64,000 nucleotides of DNA from Chryseobacterium scophthalmum (GCF_900143185.1 NZ_FSRQ01000001.1:1364001-1428000), one strand, 5' to 3'; positions 8,596 to 18,081 are shown, numbered from the stretch's first letter. A program made the numbers and translations. The notes: a model not told the origin generated them from the letters alone.

Positions 8596-9408
8596 TTAGA
8601 AATTTAACCAAATAATGATTGCCAAAGCTGTCAATCTGAAAAGCATCCAAGATATTGTAGGAAGAAGATTTAATTTTAAAATTCTGCATCTTCTGATGTG
8701 TTCTAAAAACATGATGAAAACTACAGTTCCAAAGTAAATAAGATTGAAAAAAGGACTTAAATTGATGAATAAAACAGGAACTAAAAGCAAGGTTCCGATT
8801 AGAGAAACCGTCATCATATTTCCGAGATAATCCCAAATTTTCTCTTTTAAATACATTCTTAAAAATAAAGTTTGCCAGACAATTTGCCCTAAGCAAATGA
8901 TTAATTCTCTGGCGAAATTCTGATTTAAATTTAAACCTAATTTAGAACTAAAAATACCCAAAACCAATCCCGAAAAAAGAACAACAAAACCTACATAAAT
9001 CAATCTATATTTCAAGTTAAAATCTGGAATGCAAGAACTGTTTTCATCATCATTCTGTGATGGAATAATTTGTTTTCTGTTGTAAGAAACGAAAGAATAC
9101 AGCTTTTTAAAAAACCAATATAAAGGTTGTATTCTCGCAATTTTTTCTAACGTCGGAAACGAGTTTCCGATGATTAACAGCAAACTGTCTAAACCATAAA
9201 TTACCTTATTTTTGTTGTGATCAACTAAAGCTATTTCATTTTTTGCACGGTTGAAATCGATGAGGTTTTTATTCTTAAAACTCAGTTCAGTAAAGGCTTC
9301 TCTTCCACTTTCATTCAACATTCCGGATTTTATAAAACCTTTTGAATAGATATTACACATCGGACATTCGTTGTCGTAAATCAGGGTGTGATTTTGCAGG
9401 GTTTTCAT
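8596..9408 (-). CDS. DCC (DUF393) family protein fused to a membrane domain
   Basis: The N-terminal 115 residues match the DCC/DUF393 family: YDNECPMCNIYSKGF gives the DxxCPxC signature (Cys15 and Cys18), a thioredoxin-like redox motif. IYGLDSLLLIIG and the PLYWFFKKLYSFVSYNRK end of the domain follow. The second half (about 133-270) holds four or so hydrophobic segments, so this 270-residue protein is a DCC domain joined to a membrane region, longer than the stand-alone 120-150 residue family members. It reads into the desaturase (11-base gap) and follows a small membrane gene (18-base gap). A link between thiol redox state and desaturation is possible but inferred. Confidence 0.88.
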   Translation of the reverse strand: MKTLQNHTLIYDNECPMCNIYSKGFIKSGMLNESGREAFTELSFKNKNLIDFNRAKNEIALVDHNKNKVIYGLDSLLLIIGNSFPTLEKIARIQPLYWFFKKLYSFVSYNRKQIIPSQNDDENSSCIPDFNLKYRLIYVGFVVLFSGLVLGIFSSKLGLNLNQNFARELIICLGQIVWQTLFLRMYLKEKIWDYLGNMMTVSLIGTLLLVPVLFINLSPFFNLIYFGTVVFIMFLEHIRRCRILKLNLLPTISWMLFRLTALAIIIWLNF

Positions 9409-9426
9409 TTTTATAATTTTAAATCA

Positions 9427-9813
9427 TTAAGAATTTTGCACTAATCCATGATAGTCTTTATAAATAATAATTAAATAACAGATTGCCAAAATTGGTGTAA
9501 GAGGAATTCCAAACATTAAAATTAATCCTATAAAATTTGTCACCCAATCAATATCGTCAAAGATCATTATAAGCAGCAGTGAGATAAGAATTGTAAGACT
9601 TATAAATGAATAAATTTTAAATTCTGTGCTTTTGGAATAATCTTTTGAAAACATTCTAATCAGGAAACTTACCGTGTGGAAAGCTGCCATTAAAAAATAT
9701 CCTAACCAGCTATAACCTTTTTCAAAAACTGCAATATCTGTAATCAAAAGTATGATAAAGCTCAAAGCAACAAACATTTGGGTATAATAATCATATTTAA
9801 TAAAAGTTTTCAT
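9427..9813 (-). CDS. Small integral membrane protein, first gene of the desaturase cluster
   Basis: A 128-residue protein with four hydrophobic segments: MFVALSFIILLITDIAVF, WLGYFLMAAFHTVSFLIR, FISLTILISLLLIMIF and FIGLILMFGIPLTPILAI. I do not recognise a named family. It starts at the ATG 9811-9813 and ends 18 bases before the DCC gene. It is the first gene downstream of the palindromic site at 9906-9929, so its start marks the head of the operon. Function unknown. Confidence 0.78.
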   Translation of the reverse strand: MKTFIKYDYYTQMFVALSFIILLITDIAVFEKGYSWLGYFLMAAFHTVSFLIRMFSKDYSKSTEFKIYSFISLTILISLLLIMIFDDIDWVTNFIGLILMFGIPLTPILAICYLIIIYKDYHGLVQNS

Positions 9814-9905
9814 AGCAATACATTTTAAAAGTTGAGTCTTTTCGTTTTTCCTCCGAAATAAAAAATCAGGACTAAATGAATGATTAAATTTTTCATAATT
9901 ATAAT

Positions 9906-9929
9906 ATTTTCAATAATTTTTGAAAGTTT
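9906..9929. promoter_or_regulatory. Candidate GbsR-like regulator operator, cluster copy
   Basis: Imperfect palindrome ATTTTCA-N8-TGAAAGT (arms 9906-9912 and 9921-9927), followed by TT. It differs at one base from the 24-base site at 10513-10536 upstream of the regulator gene, with the same 8-base spacer. It lies about 95 bases upstream of the first membrane gene of the cluster and downstream of the regulator's terminator. Confidence 0.55.
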
Positions 9930-9938
9930 GTGTGAAAT

Positions 9939-9963
9939 AAAAAAGGATTTTAAAGTCCTTTTT
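9939..9963 (-). terminator. Hairpin overlapping the regulator stop codon
   Basis: Arms AAAAAGGA and TCCTTTTT around a short A/T loop. The right arm reaches into the stop codon (9962-9964) of the GbsR-like gene. Minus-strand reading ends in a T run, which fits a terminator that separates the regulator from the downstream cluster. Confidence 0.55.
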
Positions 9964-10465
9964 ATTTTAATAAGTTGGTAATCTTTCCGACCAACCAATG
10001 ATCGTCACTTTTTATCGCAAGATCCATAATATTGTTTATTTTACTCGTCACGTTGCTAAAATCATCCATCAATTTGATAAATTCTTTAGCTTCTTCAGAA
10101 TCGTTGTCATCGATTTTCTTTAGTTCATCTAAAAAAGCCACAACTGGTTCTATTTCTCTTTTCCTTCTTTCTTTCGTTATTTGCTTAAACAAAAACCAGA
10201 CATCTTTTTCAGCGATAAAATATTCTTTACGATCACCTTTGATGAACTCTTTCTTTACAATGCCCCAATCCATCAATGCACGAAGATTCATATTGGCATT
10301 TCCTCTCGAAATTTCAAGCATTTCCATTACCTCATCGGTAGAAAGCGGTTTTCCGTTGGCCAAAAGTAAAGCATGAACCTGTGCCATCGTACGATTGATT
10401 CCCCAACTCGTAGCAAATGTTCCCCAAGTTTGAATATATTTTTCTTTAGCTTCTGAAAGTTGCAT
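9962..10465 (-). CDS. GbsR/MarR-type winged-helix transcriptional regulator
   Basis: A 167-residue DNA-binding protein. The winged helix-turn-helix occupies about 25-90: ALLLANGKPLSTDEVMEML, recognition region ISRGNANMNLRALMDWGIV, then the wing VKKEFIKGDRKEYFIAE. The C-terminal part is helical and likely dimerises. The ISRGNANMNLR pattern is typical of GbsR-like members of the MarR superfamily. It precedes the membrane/desaturase cluster, and the same palindrome lies upstream of both the regulator and the cluster. The simplest reading is an autoregulated repressor of that cluster. The ligand is unknown; the best-known GbsR senses choline, but no choline or betaine genes are seen here. Confidence 0.9.
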   Translation of the reverse strand: MQLSEAKEKYIQTWGTFATSWGINRTMAQVHALLLANGKPLSTDEVMEMLEISRGNANMNLRALMDWGIVKKEFIKGDRKEYFIAEKDVWFLFKQITKERRKREIEPVVAFLDELKKIDDNDSEEAKEFIKLMDDFSNVTSKINNIMDLAIKSDDHWLVGKITNLLK

Positions 10466-10512
10466 TTTCTTATCTTTTTAATTTCTATTACAAATGTAAT
10501 AATAGTTTTTGA

Positions 10513-10536
10513 ATTTTCAGTAATTTTTGAAAGTTT
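10513..10536. promoter_or_regulatory. Candidate GbsR-like regulator operator, autoregulatory copy
   Basis: ATTTTCA (10513-10519), an 8-base spacer and TGAAAGT (10528-10534), 48-71 bases upstream of the regulator start. It matches the site at 9906-9929 in 23 of 24 positions. Confidence 0.55.
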
Positions 10537-10570
10537 ATTTTTGTTTTATTAAAATTCCTTGTTATTAAAC

Positions 10571-10597
10571 AGATAGCACTCCTCCGGAGTGCCATCT
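10571..10597. repeat. Intergenic palindrome downstream of the macroglobulin operon
   Basis: GCACTCC-TCC-GGAGTGC (10576-10592) is a perfect 7-bp hairpin; the flanks AGAT and ATCT extend the pairing past one mismatch. A degenerate relative follows at about 10621-10641 (TTGCTCCGCTGGAAC). It lies about 90 bases past the end of the macroglobulin gene. It may terminate or protect that long transcript, but it lacks a strong T run, so it is listed as a repeat. Confidence 0.55.
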
Positions 10598-10685
10598 AAA
10601 ATTATCTTGCTATTTCTACACAGATATTGCTCCGCTGGAACATTTGAAAACTACAGAAGAAATTGTTTAATAGGTTCAAATTATA

Positions 10686-13600
10686 TTAAGGTTCTATTTT
10701 AGCTTTAATTCCTTCATTCCAAAACTTAGATTCCGGCATATAATAAAGATAAACATTACTCGCTTTTCCGGTATATTCTCCAGCAAATTCTACTTTTAAA
10801 TCGAGATTAATGGTTTTTATTTCATTGGCATCAAAATGTTCCCAATATAAAACCAGATAGTTATCAAATATTTCATAATAAGAAACCTGCTTCTTATCAA
10901 CCATATCTTTCAACAATGCATTTTGTAAAGTCAATCCGGCAGGAATTCCGATTTTTGCTGTGGTCATTGGTAGATCTCCGTTGATTTTATTTTTCACGGT
11001 TACCGTCATTCTGTTGGTCTCACCTACTTTTGAAGTTTCAGATTTTAGTTTTGTTTCTAGAGTAACAGGAATATTTTCACTTTTTGGAGCTTCCAAAGTG
11101 TAATATTGGTAATCTAGTTTATAAGGTAAACCTTTATCACATAAATATTCAACACTCAAGTCGTTTTCACCTTTCCTGAAAGCTGAAGAAAACATAATAT
11201 TTGGTGATACTTTGGCATTATTGATTTTAATTTCCGGTTTATCAATTCCAAATAATTTTTCATTTTTAGCGAAGAAATCTAATAATGCTTCTAAAGCAAC
11301 TGTTGTAGCTTGTGTTGAACCAAATCCGTAATATCCGTTGTAATTAATCAATTCATCTGCAACTTTTGCAATTTCCAACTGATTATTTTTTTCATTTTTT
11401 TGTAAAGCCATCATGTATAAGGAAAGCGTTTCTGCATTGGCTGAAATTCCTTGTGAACCTGTAAATGTAGTTTTGGTTTTTACCTCTTTATTTTTGTACT
11501 GTTCGTTTAAAATAGAAAGTAATTGATTGTAATCTTCCTTTTTCCCAAGATTTGAAGATGCATTTGCCATTAACGCCAACTGATAAAAATCTTTTGTGGC
11601 CAAAGCTCTTTTTAGGCTGGTTTCGTAAGTATTCTGAATTTCATTTTTAATACCAAGTTTAGACAAAGCATACAAAACATACATATTTCTGGACCATGAA
11701 TATTCTGAATATCCTGCTTTCGATTCATAATTTCTTCTTACCTCAAAAAGTCCGTTTGCATTTTTCTTCGACAGAATAAATGAGGAAAGATTCTGAACCA
11801 ATTTTGTATCTACATTTACATATTTCTTTAAATCTCTGAACTGTAGTAAAGCAAATGCGGACAATGCAACATCAGATTCGCTATCACCAAAATAAGAAAA
11901 TCCGCCGTCTCTATTTTTATAGGACAGCATTTTTTCGAATCCTTTTTTCATATTTCGAATAACATTATATTCTGTTCCAGAGTTAATTTTATGGGTTGAT
12001 TTTAAATAATCAAGAATAAAAACATTCGGGTAAACTGTAGAAGAAAGCTGCTCGAAACATCCGTAAGGTTCTCGTTTTAACCTTTCAATATCTTCAAACA
12101 TTTGCAATGCCGAGTTTTCGTAAACATAATAAGATGCTTCAAAACTGCCGTTTACATATTCCGGAATATTGATTTTCGTGTTTTCTGGTTTGTTATTGAC
12201 AATTGAAAAACGATGCGGAAAGCCTTTTTCTTCTACTTTCAACGGCAAAATCATTGTTTCTCTAAATTCATTTGATTTTACGGTAAACTGAATATTAGAA
12301 CTGATTAATTTATCTGTCTGCATTTTAACAAATAATCTTCCGGACTCTAATGGTTTTAGCGTAATCAAACTATCTGCTTCCATTAGTTTAATATGATTCG
12401 GAACAATGACATTCATTGTTAAGGTTTTCGTCTCCGAAGAATTATTTTTAATGACCACCGGAATCATCATTTGATCAGTTCTTGTTAAATATTGCGGAAT
12501 TTTTGCATCAATTGAAATTAAACTTTGTGCTGCATAGGTTGTTTCATCTCTTCCAATTAATCCTGAAGCTGCAATTCCTTCTGTCATTATTCTAAAAGCA
12601 GAATTGGCATCAGACTGATAAAATTCTACCTGAGCTTTTCCGTTTTTATCGGTTTCTACAATGGGATTCCAATATAAAGTTTCACGGTAATCGTGGCGGT
12701 AAGAAGTGTTTGTCGATTTGTAAATTGGATATGAAAATTTTCTGTAGCCATCATAACGATAAGATTCACCATAAATCGTCAGACTATCACGTGGAATATT
12801 TTTGACAGCAAAATAAGTTTCGGGTGTAATGTCGAATTTAATATTTGAAGTTTTTCCATTTCTTGAATTGATAATAATCACTCCGTTTGATCCTCTATTC
12901 CCATAAATGGAAGTCGCAGCAGCGTCTTTTAAAACAGAAATAGAATTGATGTCGTTTGGATTTAAATTTCTAAACTGCGTGGAGTTCGAAATCATTCCAT
13001 CAATAACATATAAAGGATTAGAATGAGCTGCTATTGATCCAACACCTCTGATCACAACATCTATTTTACTTGAACCTGGCGAACCAGAAGCCGAACTTAT
13101 GGACAATCCTGCTGCTTGACCTTGTAAAGATTGCAAAAAAGATACGTTAGGTCTATTTTCAAGCTTTTCTGAAGAAACTGTAGTACTTGCGGAAACATCT
13201 TTAGATTTTATCTGTGTTTTATTGTAACCTAAAACAACAACCTCTTCAATATTTTGAGATTTTACCGTATCAGATTTACTATTAACTGATGGCAAAGTTT
13301 TCAACAGTCCTTCAATTCCTTTAGAAACTGAAGTCTTTTTCTCTTTTATCTCCGCTTCTTTTATAATTTCCTCAACATTAATATTTTGTAAAGATTGCTT
13401 TATCAAAGGATTAATATTCAATTGATAAGAAAGTATTCTGATTTTCACTTTCTGTTTTGGATTTAAAGATTTTGCAATGACATCATGTTGATATATTCCA
13501 TCTAAATCTGAGAAATAAAACAACCCGTTTTCTGAAGTAGCTTGTTTTTTTATTTTAGTGTAATTTTCAATCAAATACACTTCTGCTTTTACAAGCTTTT

Positions 13601-15245
13601 TATTCTCATCTTCTACAATGCCGTAAATTGGGTTGATTTTTTCAGGAAGGTATTTGTAATTTCCTGTTTTTTCAACGTCAGAATTCATTTCAAAATATCG
13701 GTAACCATTGGTCAACATGACTAAGTCTAAACTCTTTGTCGCTTTTTCTTCTTTTTTATCGAAATAAAACTGAGGTCTTTCTATTTTTCCTCTCAGTTCA
13801 GAATCCAATAAAAGCCAGGAAAAAATATGATTTTGCTTATCATCTGCATACGTCCAGAGTTTATCATCGACTACGCTCATCGAAAGATTTGCGGGAATAG
13901 GTTGATTGTTTTCGTTAGTAGTTTCAATATTGACAATTACTTTTTCTCTCGGTAAATAATTTTTCTTTGTTGGAGTAGTTTTCACCTTCATCTGCTTATT
14001 TTCATTTGCAAATACAATTCTTTCCGCTAAAGGAATATTATTTACAATCATCGTGAATCTACAAATACCGATGGGAAGTTCTTTTTCTGAAATATCGAGA
14101 AAATTTAATCCTTGTTTTAAATTTAAAGATTTAGAAAACACTTCTTTTTCTCTGAAATTTCCGGTGATTAAAACTTTTCTCGCAAAAGTTGAGTTGATAA
14201 TTAACTTAACATTTTGATTTTCTTTTTTAGCATTAAAAACAATTCCGTCATCTTTTGCGATGGGAAGTTGATATATTTTACTGATATTTTCGGGCTTAAG
14301 AACTTTTGCATAATACATTTCACCTTTTTTAGGTTTAAAAAGAAAACTTCCCATTCCGAAATTATAAGCTGAAACTTCAGTCAATTTCTGATGATTTTGA
14401 TTATATATTTCTAAAACTGCATCAACAGGCTTTTCAAATTCATCTAAAACTTTAAAAGCAATATTCTGTTCGATTCCGTTGATAAAAGTTCCGCCTTCAG
14501 GCATAAATTTCAAATCCAGATTATTCAGAACAATTGGGATGTTTCTCGAAATAGATTCAGTGAAACCATCGTAATTCACTTTTATATTCAATAAAGCATC
14601 CGAAGATTTCAATACTTCTGGAAGTTTAAATTTTAGTAAATATTTTCCTTCTTTATCAGTAATCAATGAACCTTCTGTAATTTTTTTACCTTCGTGGCTA
14701 ACCGTAAAATAGGCTTCATAAAACGGAATTGGAAGGTTGTTTAAACTTCTCATCGAGAAATCTGCCAAAACTTCATCTCCTGCTCCATAACCTTTTTTAG
14801 GAAAGTCAAGTTTCATTAAAATCCTCGGAGAAACTATCTTTTGGAGCGTAATTTCTTTTTCAAATACATTTTTCCCGGTTTCATTCTGCATCCAGGCTGT
14901 AAAAGCTCTGATTTTGTAAATTCCGCCTTTCATATCTTCAGAAAAACTAAAAGCACCTTCTGCGTGGCCGTTTTTTATAGCATATTTGCTTTTCTTTACA
15001 ACCGCTCCACTTGGATCAATCAATTCTACATTCACTGTTCTGCTTTGATTGGCGGGAAGATTATTATCAGCCTGAACAATAAATATTTTGAAAAACATTT
15101 CCTCTCCCGGTTTATAAAAAACATGGTTGGTCTGTAAGTAAGTTTTTTCTTTTTTAAAATCACTGAATTTAGTCTGTCCATTAAAAAACAGGCATGAAAG
15201 CAGAGTAAAAACAAAAGCTATATTGAATAAAAATCTGAATTTCAT
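10686..15245 (-). CDS. Bacterial alpha-2-macroglobulin-like protein carrying a SusC/RagA plug module
   Basis: A 1519-residue exported protein. After a signal sequence (possible but atypical lipobox LLSC at 15-18; otherwise a normal signal peptide) come macroglobulin-type beta domains to about 560, beginning KTYLQTNHVFYKPGEEMFF. A region at about 675-800 is a SusC/RagA-type TonB plug: EVVVLGYN, SLQGQAAGLS, VVIRGVGS, NPLYVIDG, SVLKDAAATSIYG. The A2M (MG7-like) domain follows (YWNPIVETDKNGKAQVEF), then an alpha-alpha toroid with Cys1063-Phe-Glu-Gln1066, which fits the CxEQ thioester of bacterial macroglobulins. The plug sits just before the A2M domain, roughly where animal macroglobulins carry their bait region. 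It is the last gene of the sigma/VWA/barrel operon, 3 bases after the barrel gene. Protease trapping is the family's known role; the plug's role is unknown. Confidence 0.9.
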   Translation of the reverse strand: MKFRFLFNIAFVFTLLSCLFFNGQTKFSDFKKEKTYLQTNHVFYKPGEEMFFKIFIVQADNNLPANQSRTVNVELIDPSGAVVKKSKYAIKNGHAEGAFSFSEDMKGGIYKIRAFTAWMQNETGKNVFEKEITLQKIVSPRILMKLDFPKKGYGAGDEVLADFSMRSLNNLPIPFYEAYFTVSHEGKKITEGSLITDKEGKYLLKFKLPEVLKSSDALLNIKVNYDGFTESISRNIPIVLNNLDLKFMPEGGTFINGIEQNIAFKVLDEFEKPVDAVLEIYNQNHQKLTEVSAYNFGMGSFLFKPKKGEMYYAKVLKPENISKIYQLPIAKDDGIVFNAKKENQNVKLIINSTFARKVLITGNFREKEVFSKSLNLKQGLNFLDISEKELPIGICRFTMIVNNIPLAERIVFANENKQMKVKTTPTKKNYLPREKVIVNIETTNENNQPIPANLSMSVVDDKLWTYADDKQNHIFSWLLLDSELRGKIERPQFYFDKKEEKATKSLDLVMLTNGYRYFEMNSDVEKTGNYKYLPEKINPIYGIVEDENKKLVKAEVYLIENYTKIKKQATSENGLFYFSDLDGIYQHDVIAKSLNPKQKVKIRILSYQLNINPLIKQSLQNINVEEIIKEAEIKEKKTSVSKGIEGLLKTLPSVNSKSDTVKSQNIEEVVVLGYNKTQIKSKDVSASTTVSSEKLENRPNVSFLQSLQGQAAGLSISSASGSPGSSKIDVVIRGVGSIAAHSNPLYVIDGMISNSTQFRNLNPNDINSISVLKDAAATSIYGNRGSNGVIIINSRNGKTSNIKFDITPETYFAVKNIPRDSLTIYGESYRYDGYRKFSYPIYKSTNTSYRHDYRETLYWNPIVETDKNGKAQVEFYQSDANSAFRIMTEGIAASGLIGRDETTYAAQSLISIDAKIPQYLTRTDQMMIPVVIKNNSSETKTLTMNVIVPNHIKLMEADSLITLKPLESGRLFVKMQTDKLISSNIQFTVKSNEFRETMILPLKVEEKGFPHRFSIVNNKPENTKINIPEYVNGSFEASYYVYENSALQMFEDIERLKREPYGCFEQLSSTVYPNVFILDYLKSTHKINSGTEYNVIRNMKKGFEKMLSYKNRDGGFSYFGDSESDVALSAFALLQFRDLKKYVNVDTKLVQNLSSFILSKKNANGLFEVRRNYESKAGYSEYSWSRNMYVLYALSKLGIKNEIQNTYETSLKRALATKDFYQLALMANASSNLGKKEDYNQLLSILNEQYKNKEVKTKTTFTGSQGISANAETLSLYMMALQKNEKNNQLEIAKVADELINYNGYYGFGSTQATTVALEALLDFFAKNEKLFGIDKPEIKINNAKVSPNIMFSSAFRKGENDLSVEYLCDKGLPYKLDYQYYTLEAPKSENIPVTLETKLKSETSKVGETNRMTVTVKNKINGDLPMTTAKIGIPAGLTLQNALLKDMVDKKQVSYYEIFDNYLVLYWEHFDANEIKTINLDLKVEFAGEYTGKASNVYLYYMPESKFWNEGIKAKIEP

Positions 15246-15248
15246 AGT

Positions 15249-18014
15249 TTAAAATTTAAAAGAAACCGTGCAACCGTAAGTTTTAAAAGAAGGAAGATTG
15301 AAAAAATCTAAACCTCGGCTGTTATCAAAATCATAGAAATTCTGTTCAGAATCTACTCCGCTGTTTGCCTGCCAAAGGAAAATATTATTCACGTAAAAAC
15401 TTATTCCAAGAGCTTTTCGGAATTTCCCTATATCGAAATAAGCAGAAAGTGTAATATCATTGATTCTTAAGTAATCTGCTTTTTCAACATAATTTTCAGC
15501 CACGCCAAGAAAACCATACCTTGTCCAACGATTGTCACTTATTGACTGATTGGGATTGTAAAAATCTACAGGAATTTGGTTCACATTTCCATTATAATTG
15601 ACGCCTTCAAAAACATAGTTTTTAATATTTCTTTCATCTGCCGAAGTTTGGGAACGACCGTAATAATCAAGAACAGCCTGAGTTCCGTTCCATACTTGTC
15701 CGCCTTTTTTCCATTCCCAGCTGATGTCTAAAGCAAACATTTTGTAAGTGATATTATGAGAGAATTTCATAACAAAATCTGGAGTAGGATCTGCAATCAA
15801 TTTCATTCCTGAAGCTTTTACGGGATAACCATAATCATCAATAACTATTTTTCCTTCAGTATTTCTTTCAAAATAACTTCCCATTATTCCACCCAAAACC
15901 TGGCCTTCAGACAATGTTTTATAAATATCATTAAAACCGGAAATCATCAAATTATTGTATCCCGAATTTACACGGTCTACAATATCCCGATATTTGAAAA
16001 ATGAAGCTTTACTTCCTAAAGAAAAATTCTGATTAGCAATGATTCTATCATAATTTAAATTCACTTCAAACCCTTTGTAGGTATGATCTGCAAGATTTTT
16101 CAGAACCAAATTCTGTCCTTCAAAAACTGGAAAAATGTCATCAGAAATTCTTCGTTTAAAATATTCTGCACTAAGATCTATTTTCCCATTAAGCATAAAT
16201 TTAAATCCAGTTTTCCATTCTTTGATATCAACATTTGAGAGATTTTTGAATGTTTCAACCTCTTTTAAAGGAAAATATTGGTAAGAATTCTGAGCAGAAA
16301 ACTGTGTCGTCGTATACGAGGAATAAGATTTTGCCATTTCCGGTTCTGTAGCTAATTGCGTATAAGCTCCAAATAGCTGAAGTTTACTTCCATACTTATT
16401 AAATAAATTTTTAAAAGTAAAATATCCGTTTGCTTTCGGAAGCCAATAAGCATTTTTCAACGAAGTATTTGAGATGTAAAAAGAATTTCCAACATTTACT
16501 CCAAATTCTACATCATCATAATCGTCATAATCTAAATTATAATTAAAAATATAATCCTGTGAAGTTCTTTGATACATATAGTTTCGGTCTAAACTATGAT
16601 TAACACTTACTTTTCTGTCATTCAAAATATAGTTTAAACTGAACTTATTTTTAAAATCATTATATCCAAATTCATAGCTTGTTAAAATATTGGAATTATA
16701 AAACTCATTTTTTTGGTCTCTTCTGTTGTATAGTCCGTTGATAAATTCATTGGTTGACGGTTTATAAATATCTCGATGCATGATATCCTGATTGTCATAA
16801 GCCTGACTGATATTCAGTTTAAAATCATCCCAATTTTTACTTACATCAAAATTAAACTGGCGGATATTTTCGTAATAATTGTATTTATTAGCCTGATCAA
16901 AAAGAAAATCGGGATTATCTGCATACAAACTGTAACTTCTCTGCAAACCATTGCTTAGATAAGCATTCTGCTTATTTGAAAAAGAAACCGGAGTTAATAA
17001 AGAATTTTGATATGCTCTGTTAAAAAGCCCAATTCTATTGGTATTGGTTGCTTTATTTTCTTCATAATTAAACCCTGCATTAAAATTAAAATTTAAAATT
17101 TTTGTGCTGAATTTAGCTTTAAAAGAATTCGTCACATCAAACTGGTCTATAAAATACATCTGGTCTTTTCGTTGTCCTAAGCTGAAAGAAATTCGCGCAT
17201 CTTCATTGTAACCATCACTCTTAATCATGGCATTTATATTCAACTGATTGCTGTAACCAACCGTTGTCTTAAAAATATTGTTTTTGTAAGCTTTTGCCGG
17301 AGAAACGGCATTGGATAAATCAACCAATTGTCCGTTAACATCATATTCATACGGTTGTCCGTTGAAGCCTAGAGTAGAAATATCCGGTCCGAAACTGAAC
17401 ATTTCGCCTGTGTCCGGTCCCTTCCAAATTAGAGAACCATTTTCAGATCTTCCCTGAACATAACGACTTTGAGTCTGTGGAATTCTGTTTCTGTTTTTGA
17501 TATCTACAGAAGTACTAAAACTTCCGTTAAAAACAAGAGATCTTTTTGGCTGACTTTTAATTTTATATAGAGAATCTGACTTTAATTTAAGTTTTCTAAC
17601 CGCAGAAAATTGTCGATCTGAGTTTTTACTTAAAGAATCGTAAGAATGTTCTATGCTAAATTTATCAATCAAGGGTTTTTCAAGCAGGCTTTCGTAATCT
17701 TTAGAGTTTATATCCTTAACCGTTTCTCTTGGCACCTGGTTTTCTAAAAGATATTTTAGCTCATAAACCCAACTAACAACCTCAATATTTTTTCCGTTAT
17801 TCCAAACTAAAGTGTCGTATTCTTTTGCAGCAATAATTGCGTAGCCTTTTTCATCGGTCAGTTCATAAACTCCACTGTTTTTATTGAATATTTTAAGAAA
17901 GTTCTGAGGCTTTTTCTTTTCATTAAAAAACGTTCCGGAATAATAACGCTGAGAATTCTGCGCAAAGGCAAACTGCACCGCAAAAACTGGCAATAACAGA
18001 TAAACTTTTTTCAT
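15249..18014 (-). CDS. SusC-like outer membrane beta-barrel that appears to lack a plug domain
   Basis: A 921-residue outer membrane protein with signal peptide (LLPVFAVQFAFAQ). Residues 25-170 are an unusual N-terminal part with a short regulatory-like beta fold (GVYELTDEKGYAIIAAKEYDTL). From about 180 on, it alternates amphipathic strands and ends in an aromatic strand, TYGCTVSFKF, the usual barrel end. SusC-like marks are WKGPDTGEMFSFGPD and, near the end, GGQVWNGTQAVLDYYGRS and YLRINDITLSAYF. I find none of the plug motifs (IRG, PLYVIDG, SVLKDAAATSIYG) that the two flanking genes do contain. It starts 67 bases after the VWA gene and ends 3 bases before the macroglobulin gene. No SusD gene is nearby. 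It may form a channel plugged in trans. Confidence 0.82.
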   Translation of the reverse strand: MKKVYLLLPVFAVQFAFAQNSQRYYSGTFFNEKKKPQNFLKIFNKNSGVYELTDEKGYAIIAAKEYDTLVWNNGKNIEVVSWVYELKYLLENQVPRETVKDINSKDYESLLEKPLIDKFSIEHSYDSLSKNSDRQFSAVRKLKLKSDSLYKIKSQPKRSLVFNGSFSTSVDIKNRNRIPQTQSRYVQGRSENGSLIWKGPDTGEMFSFGPDISTLGFNGQPYEYDVNGQLVDLSNAVSPAKAYKNNIFKTTVGYSNQLNINAMIKSDGYNEDARISFSLGQRKDQMYFIDQFDVTNSFKAKFSTKILNFNFNAGFNYEENKATNTNRIGLFNRAYQNSLLTPVSFSNKQNAYLSNGLQRSYSLYADNPDFLFDQANKYNYYENIRQFNFDVSKNWDDFKLNISQAYDNQDIMHRDIYKPSTNEFINGLYNRRDQKNEFYNSNILTSYEFGYNDFKNKFSLNYILNDRKVSVNHSLDRNYMYQRTSQDYIFNYNLDYDDYDDVEFGVNVGNSFYISNTSLKNAYWLPKANGYFTFKNLFNKYGSKLQLFGAYTQLATEPEMAKSYSSYTTTQFSAQNSYQYFPLKEVETFKNLSNVDIKEWKTGFKFMLNGKIDLSAEYFKRRISDDIFPVFEGQNLVLKNLADHTYKGFEVNLNYDRIIANQNFSLGSKASFFKYRDIVDRVNSGYNNLMISGFNDIYKTLSEGQVLGGIMGSYFERNTEGKIVIDDYGYPVKASGMKLIADPTPDFVMKFSHNITYKMFALDISWEWKKGGQVWNGTQAVLDYYGRSQTSADERNIKNYVFEGVNYNGNVNQIPVDFYNPNQSISDNRWTRYGFLGVAENYVEKADYLRINDITLSAYFDIGKFRKALGISFYVNNIFLWQANSGVDSEQNFYDFDNSRGLDFFNLPSFKTYGCTVSFKF

Positions 18015-18081
18015 CTTTGATAATATTTCTAAAAATAGAGAAAAAAAAGAAATCTCCGAAGAAATTTCTTTTTTTGAAATG

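Noticed and set aside
8585..8896. N-terminal extension of the desaturase frame to 364 residues
   Set aside because: It overlaps the DCC gene in another frame, has no conserved desaturase sequence, and the ATG at 8582-8584 gives a normal-length protein 11 bases after the DCC stop.
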